Shown here: piece by piece, positions 33,900 through 42,291 of the stretch | How the letters are laid out: each line of letters begins with the position of its first letter | Numbering within the stretch: position 1 is the stretch's first letter | DNA from: Paracoccaceae bacterium | GTDB taxonomy: Bacteria > Pseudomonadota > Alphaproteobacteria > Rhodobacterales > Rhodobacteraceae | NCBI GenBank assembly: GCA_023259435.1 | Contig: JALRHZ010000007.1 | Span: forward strand, 1-44,929 | Length of the DNA stretch: 44,929 nt | Reading direction: 5' to 3' | The notes under the pieces: generated by a model | What the model saw: the letters and a program-made list of their open reading frames with translations, nothing else | The model's database searches: none | Told to the model about the DNA's origin: nothing | Translations under genes and position numbers: made by a program

Positions 33900-34700
33900 T
33901 CAATCGGCCTGTTTTAGTTGAACTTCTGGAGAGAGCGCGATGAAAAACGGGTTCTCATACAAGGGTTTACCGTAGGTCAACGGACTGTGATCATCGAATC
34001 GCACGACCGATCCACCCGCACCTTGTAATACTGCGTGACCTGCGGCTGTATCCCACTCCATCGTGCGTCCGAGGCGTGGATACAGGTCCGCTTCACCGGT
34101 CGCGACAAGACAAAACTTTAAAGAGGATCCAGCGCTTGCACTATCTTTGATTGCATATTTGTTGATGTAGTCGTCAGTTGCTTGGTCGCGATGAGATTTC
34201 GACGCCACGACAACCAACGCGTCATTATCTGGTGCGCTTACAGAAATTGGCCGCGTGGCTCCAATCTGATCAAGCTCAAACGCGCCTGTTTCCTCTAGGC
34301 TTTCGCCCGCGCTATTGGTCATAAATAGCCGCCCTTTTGCGGGCGCATATACAACACCGCGGGTCGGTGTTCCGTTTTCCACCAAAGCAATGTTTACTGT
34401 GAAGTCGCCACGCCGCTTGATGAATTCTTTCGTTCCGTCCAAAGGATCGACGATCAAAAATGTATCGGCGTTCTCAGAATGCGAAGCTGCTTGTTCTTCT
34501 GTAACGATTAGGGTGTCGGGAAAGGCCGCCTGTAGTCCCTCAAAAATGATTTTATCAGCAGCTTCATCAGCAGCAGTTACAGGGCTTTCATCTGATTTTG
34601 TTTTGATTTCAAAATCATCGGAATTGTAAATGTCCATGATGGCATTGCCGCCTGCGATGGCCAAATTCCGCATAACTTCTGCTAACTTTTCGTAATCCAC
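33900..34700 (-). CDS. cysQ: 3'(2'),5'-bisphosphate nucleotidase
   Basis: CysQ removes the 3'-phosphate of PAP (or PAPS), the by-product of PAPS-using reactions, preventing its toxic build-up. The 266-residue protein is of the inositol-monophosphatase superfamily: EEQAA, DPLDGTKEF (metal-binding, near residue 83) and EWDTAAGHAVL near residue 213. Its start is GTG at 34700 with a weak ribosome site. It lies upstream of galU on the same strand as the sulfotransferase, whose reaction makes PAP. It is divergent from kpsM across a spacer with a palindrome. Confidence 0.92.
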   Translation of the reverse strand: MDYEKLAEVMRNLAIAGGNAIMDIYNSDDFEIKTKSDESPVTAADEAADKIIFEGLQAAFPDTLIVTEEQAASHSENADTFLIVDPLDGTKEFIKRRGDFTVNIALVENGTPTRGVVYAPAKGRLFMTNSAGESLEETGAFELDQIGATRPISVSAPDNDALVVVASKSHRDQATDDYINKYAIKDSASAGSSLKFCLVATGEADLYPRLGRTMEWDTAAGHAVLQGAGGSVVRFDDHSPLTYGKPLYENPFFIALSPEVQLKQAD

Positions 34701-34734
34701 GTTTTACTCACTTTCATGAAGACTTTAGAAATGA

Positions 34735-34752
34735 TATGTTTCTTAAAACATA
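34735..34752. promoter_or_regulatory. Palindrome in the cysQ/kpsM divergent promoter region
   Basis: TATGTTT (34735-34741) and AAACATA (34746-34752) flank CTTA as perfect seven-base arms, between the divergent starts of cysQ (34700) and kpsM (34825). Its size and place fit a dimeric regulator site acting on either or both genes. The factor is unknown. Confidence 0.45.
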
Positions 34753-34824
34753 GATGCTGTTATGGGAAATGTGATCAGCTCACTCAAGCCCTTAGACTGC
34801 ACAATAGGCAACGAGGCACCATAA

Positions 34825-35646
34825 ATGTTCGAACTACAACGAAAACAATCGCGTTTGCGTTCATTTTTCAACATTATGCGCTTGATACACGTTGCAACGG
34901 TCAGAAATGTTCGCAAAACGCAGAGAACCCCGTTGATGTCTTTGTTTATGAATATGATGCAGACCTTAATGTTTGTTATGGCCTTTTTGGTCATGTTCCA
35001 AATTTTGGGCATGCGTGGTGCTGCCATCCGCGGTGATTTTGTTCTTTATATTATGTCCGGTATTTTTCTTTTTATGACCCATACCACGGCAATGGGTGCA
35101 GTGTCGGGTGCCGAAGGGCCAACGTCGCCAATGATGCAACATGCTCCGATGAATACCATCATTTCTATTTGCGCCGCAGCGCTGAGTTCGCTTTACACCC
35201 AGTTGTTTTCAATGGCCGTTATATTATTCGGCTATTACATCATATTTACCCCTTTCGAAATTTATGACCCTATCTCGTGCCTTGGTATGGTCTTATTGGC
35301 ATGGGGATCGGGATGTGCTTTGGGGCTTGTCGTGTTGGCGGCAAAGCCATGGGCTCCGGCAATCATCGGTATTTTTTCAACAGTTTACCAACGGGCCAAT
35401 ATGATTGCCTCGGGCAAGATGTTTGTTGCGAATACGCTTCCAAAATCCATGTTGGTCATGTTCGACTGGAACCCTTTGTTCCATACAATCGACCAAGCGC
35501 GGGGATTTGCTTTTATTAATTACATCCCCCGAAATAGCTCTGCGGAATACCCTTTAAAGGTAACTGTTGCTCTGCTCGCTATCGGGCTCGTTCTTGAGTT
35601 CTATACGCGCCAATATGCGTCTTCAAGTTGGTCTACTAAATCCTAA
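34825..35646 (+). CDS. kpsM: Capsule polysaccharide ABC exporter, permease
   Basis: The 273-residue membrane protein fits the KpsM/Wzm type-2 ABC exporter permease: a cytoplasmic N-terminus with RLIHVATVRNVRKTQRTPL (coupling helix), then about six hydrophobic segments such as QTLMFVMAFLVMFQILG, and the motif DWNPLFHTIDQARGF before the last segments, as in polysaccharide permeases. It would form the pore for the polymer energised by KpsT. kpsT and kpsE are 20 kb away. The start has GAGG eight bases upstream. It stands alone, divergent from cysQ and followed by dnaK after a 293-base spacer. Confidence 0.87.
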   Translation: MFELQRKQSRLRSFFNIMRLIHVATVRNVRKTQRTPLMSLFMNMMQTLMFVMAFLVMFQILGMRGAAIRGDFVLYIMSGIFLFMTHTTAMGAVSGAEGPTSPMMQHAPMNTIISICAAALSSLYTQLFSMAVILFGYYIIFTPFEIYDPISCLGMVLLAWGSGCALGLVVLAAKPWAPAIIGIFSTVYQRANMIASGKMFVANTLPKSMLVMFDWNPLFHTIDQARGFAFINYIPRNSSAEYPLKVTVALLAIGLVLEFYTRQYASSSWSTKS

Positions 35647-35812
35647 CGCGTGTACGTCTGCTATGGATTGGTCGTTTTCTATTATGCTTTTTCGGTCCCT
35701 AGGTCGATGCTTTGGTATGGGGCGGCGGATCCATTAGGTGCATGGTCTGGCTGTATCCAAAGAAAAAGCACGATTTTTTCCTAAAATCCGAGTGAATTTG
35801 CATTTCGTACTT

Positions 35813-35846
35813 CTTGCGATGTTGTATCGAGCTGACTATATACAGC
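35813..35846 (+). promoter_or_regulatory. Candidate heat-shock (RpoH) promoter of dnaK
   Basis: CTTG (35813-35816) and CTATATACAG (35836-35845) are about 19 bases apart, near the alphaproteobacterial RpoH pattern of CTTG plus a C/T-rich TATxT box, though the spacing is one or two bases long. It gives a leader of about 90 bases to dnaK. In the rest of the 293-base spacer 35647-35939 I saw no gene. Confidence 0.5.
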
Positions 35847-35939
35847 GGGTCTCGCGGACTCAGAGTTCGCACATAACACGGCGCAGACGCCGAAATGGGT
35901 CTTGTGTCTGTAAATCGCCTTAGAAAAGAGGGATCAAAA

Positions 35940-37868
35940 ATGGGAAAAGTTATTGGTATTGACCTAGGTACAACAAACAGCTGTGTTGCCATCATGGACG
36001 GCTCGCAGCCACGCGTTGTTGAAAACGCCGAGGGCGCGCGTACAACACCATCAATTGTTGCGTTCACAGATGACGAGCGCCTTGTTGGCCAGCCAGCAAA
36101 ACGCCAAGCGGTTACAAACCCAACCAACACAATCTTTGGTGTTAAGCGTTTGATTGGCCGTCGCGCAGATGACGCACATTTGGCAAAAGATAAAAAGAAC
36201 CTCCCCTTTGCGGTTGTCGATGGCGGAAATGGTGATGCATGGGTTGAGGCTCGTGGTGAAAAATATTCACCTTCGCAAATTTCTGCGTTCACATTGCAGA
36301 AAATGAAAGAAACCGCCGAGAGCTATCTTGGTGAAGAGGTCACACAGGCTGTGATCACGGTACCTGCGTATTTCAACGACGCACAGCGTCAGGCAACGAA
36401 AGATGCCGGCAAAATCGCGGGCCTTGAAGTTTTGCGTATTATCAACGAACCAACAGCGGCGGCGCTTGCCTATGGTTTGGATAAAAAAGAAAGCAAAACA
36501 ATCGCGGTCTATGACCTTGGTGGTGGTACATTTGACGTTACAATCCTAGAGATTGACGACGGTTTGTTCGAAGTGAAATCAACCAACGGTGATACTTTCC
36601 TTGGTGGTGAAGATTTCGACATGCGGATCGTGTCCTATTTGGCGGATGAGTTCAAAAAGGAAAACGGTGTTGATCTAACCGCCGATAAAATGGCGCTTCA
36701 GCGTTTGAAAGAGGCGGCGGAAAAGGCAAAGATCGAATTGTCATCTTCAAGCCAAACAGAAATCAACCAGCCATTTATTTCCATGGACGGTAAAACAGGT
36801 CAGCCGTTGCACCTTGTTATGAAGTTGACACGTGCGAAGTTGGAAAGCCTTGTTGGTGATCTGATCAAAGCGTCTATCAAACCTTGCCAAGCTGCGTTGA
36901 AAGATGCGGGTCTGTCCACATCTGACATCGACGAAATCGTCTTGGTCGGTGGTATGACACGTATGCCAAAGGTCATCGAAGAGGTTACAAAGTTCTTTGG
37001 AAAAGAACCGCACAAAGGTGTGAACCCAGACGAAGTTGTTGCGATGGGTGCTGCAATTCAGGCCGGTGTTCTACAGGGTGACGTAAAAGACGTTGTTCTG
37101 TTGGACGTAACACCATTGTCCTTGGGTATTGAGACATTGGGTGGTGTGTTCACACGTTTGATCGACCGTAACACAACAATTCCAACCAAAAAGTCTCAGG
37201 TCTTTTCAACAGCCGAAGATAACCAAAACGCTGTGACCATTCGCGTCTTCCAAGGGGAACGTGAAATGGCGGCAGACAACAAAATCTTGGGTCAGTTTAA
37301 CCTAGAAGATATCCCACCAGCGCCACGCGGCATGCCTCAGATCGAAGTGACATTTGACATCGACGCCAATGGTATCGTGTCTGTCTCTGCGAAAGACAAA
37401 GGCACGGGTAAAGAGCAAAACATCACGATCCAAGCATCTGGTGGTTTGTCGGACGATGAAATTGATCAAATGGTCAAGGATGCCGAGGCCAACGCGGACG
37501 CCGACAAAGAGCGTCGTGAGTTGATCGAAGCCAAAAACCAAGCTGAAAGCTTGATCCATTCCACTGAAAAGTCGATGGAAGAGCACGGCGACAAGGTTGA
37601 TCCAACCACAATCGAAGCCATTGAATTGGCGATTGCTGCTCTGAAAGACGAAATCGAGTCCGACAATACGGATAAGATCAAATCTGGCATTCAGAACGTT
37701 ACCGAGGCTGCGATGAAACTTGGCGAAGCGATTTACAAAGCAAGCCAAGACGATGGTGGTGACGCTGATCCAGCGCCGTTTGATGCGTCCGACAACGCCG
37801 CGGCAAACGGGGATGATGACATCCTTGACGCTGACTTTGAAGACTTGGGCGACGACAAACGCTCGTAA
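35940..37868 (+). CDS. dnaK: Molecular chaperone DnaK (Hsp70)
   Basis: DnaK binds unfolded peptides in an ATP-driven cycle with DnaJ and GrpE. The 642-residue protein has the Hsp70 signatures [12 protein letters not shown] (residues 5-16), [13 protein letters not shown] near residue 190 and [12 protein letters not shown] near residue 335, the linker [13 protein letters not shown], and an acidic C-terminus [10 protein letters not shown] chose ATG 35940, after GAGGGATCAAAA; the longer reading from 35895 has no family match. A hairpin separates it from dnaJ, and a heat-shock-like promoter lies upstream. Confidence 0.98.
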   Translation: MGKVIGIDLGTTNSCVAIMDGSQPRVVENAEGARTTPSIVAFTDDERLVGQPAKRQAVTNPTNTIFGVKRLIGRRADDAHLAKDKKNLPFAVVDGGNGDAWVEARGEKYSPSQISAFTLQKMKETAESYLGEEVTQAVITVPAYFNDAQRQATKDAGKIAGLEVLRIINEPTAAALAYGLDKKESKTIAVYDLGGGTFDVTILEIDDGLFEVKSTNGDTFLGGEDFDMRIVSYLADEFKKENGVDLTADKMALQRLKEAAEKAKIELSSSSQTEINQPFISMDGKTGQPLHLVMKLTRAKLESLVGDLIKASIKPCQAALKDAGLSTSDIDEIVLVGGMTRMPKVIEEVTKFFGKEPHKGVNPDEVVAMGAAIQAGVLQGDVKDVVLLDVTPLSLGIETLGGVFTRLIDRNTTIPTKKSQVFSTAEDNQNAVTIRVFQGEREMAADNKILGQFNLEDIPPAPRGMPQIEVTFDIDANGIVSVSAKDKGTGKEQNITIQASGGLSDDEIDQMVKDAEANADADKERRELIEAKNQAESLIHSTEKSMEEHGDKVDPTTIEAIELAIAALKDEIESDNTDKIKSGIQNVTEAAMKLGEAIYKASQDDGGDADPAPFDASDNAAANGDDDILDADFEDLGDDKRS

Positions 37869-37884
37869 GCACGCTGAAATGCGC

Positions 37885-37913
37885 AAACCGGCCTGAATGT
37901 GTCGGGCCGGTTT
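37885..37913 (+). terminator. Intercistronic hairpin between dnaK and dnaJ
   Basis: AAACCGGCC (37885-37893) pairs perfectly with GGCCGGTTT (37905-37913) around an 11-base loop, with T-rich sequence after it. Between co-directional dnaK and dnaJ it may act as a partial terminator or mRNA stabiliser, setting a DnaK excess. Confidence 0.65.
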
Positions 37914-37939
37914 TGCCGTGTTTTTAAGGAGGCATAAAA

Positions 37940-39082
37940 ATGTCAAAACGTGATTACTACGACGTTCTAGAAATCGCCAAGGGCGCCTCAGCGGATGAGA
38001 TCAAAAAGGCCTATCGCAAAAAGGCGAAAGAGCTTCATCCTGATCGCAATGCGGATAATCCTAACGCCGAAAACCAGTTCAAAGAAGCAAACGAAGCTTA
38101 CGATGTTCTAAAGGACCCCGAGAAAAAGGCGGCCTATGACAGGTATGGCCATGCCGCTTTCGAAGGTGGAATGGGCGGCGGTGGCCGTGGCGGATTCCAA
38201 GGCAATCCAGATTTTTCAAGCGCATTTTCGGATGTGTTTGACGATCTATTTGGCGACTTTATGGGCGGCGGACGCGGTGGCGGTCGTCAGCGTAGCACAC
38301 GCGGATCAGACCTGCGCTACAACATGCGCGTCTCATTAGAAGAAGCATACTCTGGACTACAAAAGACCATTAATGTTCCGACGTCGGTAAATTGTGACGT
38401 GTGCGACGGATCGGGCGCCGAAGGTGGATCCGAACCTACGACCTGTCCAACCTGTTCCGGCATGGGTAAAGTGCGGGCTAGCCAAGGTTTCTTTACCGTG
38501 GAACGGACATGCCCGACATGTAACGGAATGGGCCAAATCATTAAAAACCCTTGTAAATCTTGTGGTGGTCAAGGGCGCAAGGATAAAGATCGCGCGCTCT
38601 CAGTGAATATTCCTGCGGGTGTGGAAACAGGCACGCGAATTCGTTTGTCTGGAGAGGGCGAAGCAGGTCTGCGCGGTGGGCCTTCTGGCGACCTTTATAT
38701 CTTTATCGAAGTGTCAGACCATGAGATTTTCCAACGTGACGGCAACAGTCTTTTCTGCCGCATTCCGGTTGCAATGACGACTGCAGCGTTGGGCGGCGAC
38801 ATCGAAGTGCCGACCATTGATGGTGGTCGCAGCCGTGTCAAAATCCCTGCAGGAAGCCAATCAGGGCGCCAAATGCGTTTGCGCGGCAAAGGAATGCCAG
38901 GTCTACAAGGTCGCCCGACAGGTGACATGTTCATTGAAATGGCTGTTGAAACGCCGGTCAACCTTACGTCTCGCCAAAAAGAACTGTTGCGCGAATTTGA
39001 AGACTTGTCCGAGGATAACAACCCAGAGGGCAATAGCTTTTTCTCGTCTGTGAAATCTTTTTGGGATTCGATGAAGGGATAG
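37940..39082 (+). CDS. dnaJ: Co-chaperone DnaJ (Hsp40)
   Basis: DnaJ delivers substrates to DnaK and triggers its ATPase. The 380-residue protein has the J-domain with [13 protein letters not shown] (HPD near residue 33), a Gly/Phe-rich region (about 75-115), four CxxCxGxG zinc repeats ([32 protein letters not shown]) and the C-terminal substrate domains ([20 protein letters not shown]). ATG 37940 follows AAGGAGGCATAAA. A hairpin terminator follows. Confidence 0.98.
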   Translation: MSKRDYYDVLEIAKGASADEIKKAYRKKAKELHPDRNADNPNAENQFKEANEAYDVLKDPEKKAAYDRYGHAAFEGGMGGGGRGGFQGNPDFSSAFSDVFDDLFGDFMGGGRGGGRQRSTRGSDLRYNMRVSLEEAYSGLQKTINVPTSVNCDVCDGSGAEGGSEPTTCPTCSGMGKVRASQGFFTVERTCPTCNGMGQIIKNPCKSCGGQGRKDKDRALSVNIPAGVETGTRIRLSGEGEAGLRGGPSGDLYIFIEVSDHEIFQRDGNSLFCRIPVAMTTAALGGDIEVPTIDGGRSRVKIPAGSQSGRQMRLRGKGMPGLQGRPTGDMFIEMAVETPVNLTSRQKELLREFEDLSEDNNPEGNSFFSSVKSFWDSMKG

Positions 39083-39091
39083 TAAAGCGAT

Positions 39092-39119
39092 CCCCGTCCA
39101 TTCAAAGTGGGCGGGGTTT
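39092..39119 (+). terminator. Terminator of dnaK-dnaJ
   Basis: CCCCGTCC (39092-39099) pairs with GGGCGGGG (39109-39116), eight pairs with one G-U, followed by TTT. It lies ten bases after the dnaJ stop. Confidence 0.7.
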
Positions 39120-39155
39120 ACCCTTGTTTAAGATACCTCATGCAACCTAGTCTGC

Positions 39156-39905
39156 ATGAGACGTAGACAAGAAATGGATGAGGCCCTTCCACTGTTTTCT
39201 GGACAAGAGCATTCGGTTCAGGGGGCTCGGCTGCCTTCTTATATCAAAGACCATCGAAAACGGTTGCGAACACGCTTTTTAGAGGGTGGCCCCGATGCGA
39301 TGCCGGATTATGAGCTGCTAGAACTGGTTCTATTCCGTGCAATTCCCAGACAAGACGTAAAACCACTTGCCCGTCGATTATTAGAGCATTTTGGCGACTT
39401 TAATCGCGTGATCTCTGCGCCTATGGATCACCTCCTTGCAGTGCCGCATGTGGGACAGGCCGTAGTGACAGAGCTAAAAATCATCCAAGCTGCTGCACAT
39501 CGGTTGGCCCGTGCGCGCGTCATTGATCGGCCTATTTTATCCAGTTGGGACGCACTTGTCGCGTATTGCCAGACTAAGCTTGCCCACCTAGAGACAGAAG
39601 AATTTCATGTGCTATTTTTGGATCGGAAAAATGTTCTCATTTCTGATGAGCGTCAAGCAAAGGGAACGGTTGACCATGTTCCGGTCTACCCGAGAGAAAT
39701 AATTAAACGTGCGCTAAATTTGAACGCCTCAGCCCTCATATTGGTGCATAACCACCCTAGTGGCGATCCATCTCCTTCGCCTCAGGACATCAAAATGACC
39801 GCTGATATTGTGGCCGCTGCCGACACTATTGGCGTCACCGTCCATGACCATTTGGTCATTGGCAAAGCTTGTGAAATTAGTTTTCGGGCCACGGGGTTGA
39901 TCTAG
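39156..39905 (+). CDS. radC: RadC/JAB-domain protein
   Basis: The 249-residue protein has an N-terminal helix-hairpin-helix part (YELLELVLFRAIPRQDVKPLA and VPHVGQAVVTELKIIQAA) and a C-terminal JAB/MPN metal-binding domain with EEFHVLFLDRKN and the JAMM motif HNHPSGDPSPSPQD. RadC was once linked to DNA repair; its true function is unclear. Two starts are possible, ATG 39156 and ATG 39174, neither with a strong ribosome site. It is convergent with the OmpA-domain gene, only three bases between stops. Confidence 0.92.
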   Translation: MRRRQEMDEALPLFSGQEHSVQGARLPSYIKDHRKRLRTRFLEGGPDAMPDYELLELVLFRAIPRQDVKPLARRLLEHFGDFNRVISAPMDHLLAVPHVGQAVVTELKIIQAAAHRLARARVIDRPILSSWDALVAYCQTKLAHLETEEFHVLFLDRKNVLISDERQAKGTVDHVPVYPREIIKRALNLNASALILVHNHPSGDPSPSPQDIKMTADIVAAADTIGVTVHDHLVIGKACEISFRATGLI

Positions 39906-39908
39906 GGA

Positions 39909-41339
39909 TTATTGAACCTTTGAAACCCACACTTCGACACGTCGGTTGATCTTTCTTTCTAGTTCATTCGTTTCGCAAGCCATTGGCATGGTTTCGCCAA
40001 ACCCAATCGCCTCGATCTGAACCGTTTGCGCCACATCCGCGGGTAGACGAGATATGATTTCCGCGCGAACAAGGTCTGCGCGCGTCTGCGAAAGCTCTTT
40101 GTTTGCGGTCTCTGGGCCATTTGCATCCGTAAATGCGGCTAAAACAATGTGCCTACGTCCTAGGCTTCCGCTTTCAATCTCATTTGCAAGTTGCGCAATG
40201 TTGGCCTGAGATTGCGCATCTAGGTTGCTTGATCCGGCCTCGAACCGAAAGCTAAGGGTTATCCGGTTATGAGTTTGCAAAAGTGCCGCGATTGTCTGCA
40301 GGTCCTGCTGCGTCAACTCTGTTTTCGCCGCAAGGATTGCATTGCTCAGGCGTTGGCCCTGCGCATTAATTTCGAATTCTTCGATACGCCGATCAACGAA
40401 ACCGGCCCTTTGCGTCACAATTTGTGCAAGCGGGGATTGTAGGTAATCAAAAAATGCTTGGATGAAATCAGGCATACGCTTTGGAGCAAGGTACAAAATG
40501 ATGGGATATGTAAACGGGTAATCCTCGGATTTAATTGATAACCGATGCGCCAAAGGAGAATAGCCGCAGTTGGAATTAAACCGCGGGATATCTGTGCCTA
40601 AGGATTTCGAAAATGTTTTCCATTCCACCATCGGAGCGGAATTTTGTTGATCGTTTTGGGTGGCATTACCCAAAGTGAAAGCATCCATTTGCGCACGATC
40701 AAAATCATCTGTGAAAGACCAATTGTTTGAATTCATAGCGCTGAGATCGGCTGCAACGGATCCCGTCGGCACCAGCGCATCAAGCCCTATCACACGGCCT
40801 CTTAGAGTGACATTTACAGCACCGTAACCAGTACGTTCAAGGGCCTTGATTTCAGTGTCACGTGCGCCATGCGCGGTCAGAGCAATGTCTGCGTCCCCGT
40901 CGATCAAAGGTTGAAGAGCGGAATTTTGATCTGTTGTTAGAAACGTGATCTGAAGTTCAGATAGTTGGTCTTTTATCTGCACCCGTTTCCCATCTGGGTC
41001 GTGAACAAACGAAAGATTTGAACGTTCGGAAAAGACTTTAAGATGAGGTATTAAAAGGCCCTCTACTAAATGTGGAGGACCAGAGATCACAATATTGGTC
41101 GACTCTGATGTGTTTAGGTCTGGGCATAGCTCGCCTTGGCACTTGACGCTTTTTGCATTGACGGACAATGGGCCATATTTTGTATCTAGCGAATAGATGT
41201 CTTGATCATAGTCAAGCAATTCACCCTGCGCCACGATTTCGCCGTCAGGTGATAAGAGGGTGACGCCCTGCGCATATGCGGGGTGCGCGCACAGCAGGCA
41301 CCAAAGCAGCGTAACCATGTATCTCACAGGCAAAGGCAC
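39909..41339 (-). CDS. Periplasmic binding-like protein fused to an OmpA domain
   Basis: About 476 residues from GTG 41339, chosen because GGAG lies six bases upstream and it gives a clean signal peptide (LWCLLCAHPAYAQ). The middle (about 80-330) looks like a PstS/PBP-type ligand-binding domain, for example IVISGPPHLVEGLL, ADIALTAHGARD and SKSLGTDIPRFNSNCGY. The C-terminus (about 355-476) is an OmpA/MotB peptidoglycan-binding domain: FRFEAGSSNLDAQSQANI, AFTDANGPETANKELSQTRAD and GFGETMPMACETNELERKINRRVEVW. It may tether a solute-binding domain to the wall. The ligand is unknown. The stop of the upstream exported-protein gene is 13 bases away. Confidence 0.82.
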   Translation of the reverse strand: MPLPVRYMVTLLWCLLCAHPAYAQGVTLLSPDGEIVAQGELLDYDQDIYSLDTKYGPLSVNAKSVKCQGELCPDLNTSESTNIVISGPPHLVEGLLIPHLKVFSERSNLSFVHDPDGKRVQIKDQLSELQITFLTTDQNSALQPLIDGDADIALTAHGARDTEIKALERTGYGAVNVTLRGRVIGLDALVPTGSVAADLSAMNSNNWSFTDDFDRAQMDAFTLGNATQNDQQNSAPMVEWKTFSKSLGTDIPRFNSNCGYSPLAHRLSIKSEDYPFTYPIILYLAPKRMPDFIQAFFDYLQSPLAQIVTQRAGFVDRRIEEFEINAQGQRLSNAILAAKTELTQQDLQTIAALLQTHNRITLSFRFEAGSSNLDAQSQANIAQLANEIESGSLGRRHIVLAAFTDANGPETANKELSQTRADLVRAEIISRLPADVAQTVQIEAIGFGETMPMACETNELERKINRRVEVWVSKVQ

Positions 41340-41352
41340 TGTGCTCTCCAAC

Positions 41353-42219
41353 TTAGTAGTTTAGAGCCAGAGTGATAGGGCGTGAAATTGTTTTCAACAA
41401 GACCATTTCAGGTCCGTCAGTGCAGATCGCAGGCGAAGAGTCATATTCTTGCACCGCGATTGCGCCTGCGGCGGTCACATTAATAGACTGAAAGCTGAAA
41501 GCGCGCTCGCAGATGTCGCCCTTTGTCAGCGCGTGCACTTCAAAATGTGGTGTTTGATGAGTGTCGCCAAATGCGGAAGTCGAAATTATCGCTTGGTTAT
41601 GGTGAGCTTGGCCAAATCGTGACGTCCACGCCCTTTTCCCCATGGCGGCATCCGTTGGATTTCCAGAATGGTTCGGACGAATTGTCAATTCTGTGCTTCC
41701 GGCCCACTGAACGACCCAGCGATCATAAAACTTGAGGCTCGCCACCCGTGTCGAGGTGACGGCAACAGTGCCATCTTCGAAATCGAGAACAAACACGGCA
41801 TGTTCCGAAAGAGCGGGTACAACAAAACTGGATGGTTCAACACTTGAAACTGTTTCAGTAATTATCAATCCGTTATGATGAATAGTCACCAATTGTGATT
41901 TTGGACATTTCGATGAGACGGTAATCCGAACTTGGGCAGCGATGGTCGGATTTGCAGACACCTGAGGCGTGCAGGGCGATGGCCCAAGAGCCAAATTTGT
42001 TTCTTGAGCACTCTGCAAAACGTTGGATCCGGTCAAGGTCGCATTGATATATGTGGGCTCATCGGGCGATGCGGTCGTGTCAGAGAGGTGAGTGTATTGC
42101 TCTCTTGGATAGTGATTTGACGCAACTTCGGATCCAATTTGCATAACGTGCGCGATTGTCAAAGAAACCACACTTGTTAGACAAATAAGACTTGGCCATG
42201 AAAAGAACGTACGTATCAT
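41353..42219 (-). CDS. Exported or membrane-anchored protein of unknown function
   Basis: The 288-residue protein starts with a hydrophobic segment (MIRTFFSWPSLICLTSVVSL, residues 1-20) with no clear cleavage motif, so it is a signal peptide or membrane anchor. The rest is probably beta-rich, with two cysteine-bearing pieces (SPCTPQVSANPTIAAQVRI and SSKCPKSQLVTIHHNGL). ATG 42219 follows GAGGTGTCAC. It lies 13 bases before the OmpA-domain gene on the same strand, suggesting that both work at the cell envelope. From memory similar proteins occur beside such OmpA genes in Rhodobacterales. No function is proposed. Confidence 0.7.
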   Translation of the reverse strand: MIRTFFSWPSLICLTSVVSLTIAHVMQIGSEVASNHYPREQYTHLSDTTASPDEPTYINATLTGSNVLQSAQETNLALGPSPCTPQVSANPTIAAQVRITVSSKCPKSQLVTIHHNGLIITETVSSVEPSSFVVPALSEHAVFVLDFEDGTVAVTSTRVASLKFYDRWVVQWAGSTELTIRPNHSGNPTDAAMGKRAWTSRFGQAHHNQAIISTSAFGDTHQTPHFEVHALTKGDICERAFSFQSINVTAAGAIAVQEYDSSPAICTDGPEMVLLKTISRPITLALNY

Positions 42220-42291
42220 GTGACACCTCAATAATTCCGTCTCAAAATGCCCGCAAAACATGGCATTGATTGGGCGAGAGAGCGGAGTTAT

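Noticed and set aside
33872-33943. A 23-codon plus-strand frame with an AGGAGGGGG ribosome-like site, overlapping the 3' end of cysQ.
   Set aside because: The purine-rich site is one arm of the long inverted repeat and the frame is antisense to cysQ; most likely chance.
35710-35762. CTTTGG/CCAAAG inverted repeat followed by A-rich sequence after kpsM.
   Set aside because: Six pairs around a 41-base loop is too weak for a terminator, and no other support was seen.
35699-36292. A 197-codon minus-strand frame opposite the dnaK start.
   Set aside because: Antisense to the conserved N-terminus of DnaK, with a composition of Ser, Arg and Pro typical of a shadow frame.
39906-39908. A possible shared terminator between radC and the OmpA-domain gene.
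   Set aside because: Only three bases separate the stops, and the best nearby pairing (GGGTT with AACCC) is too short.
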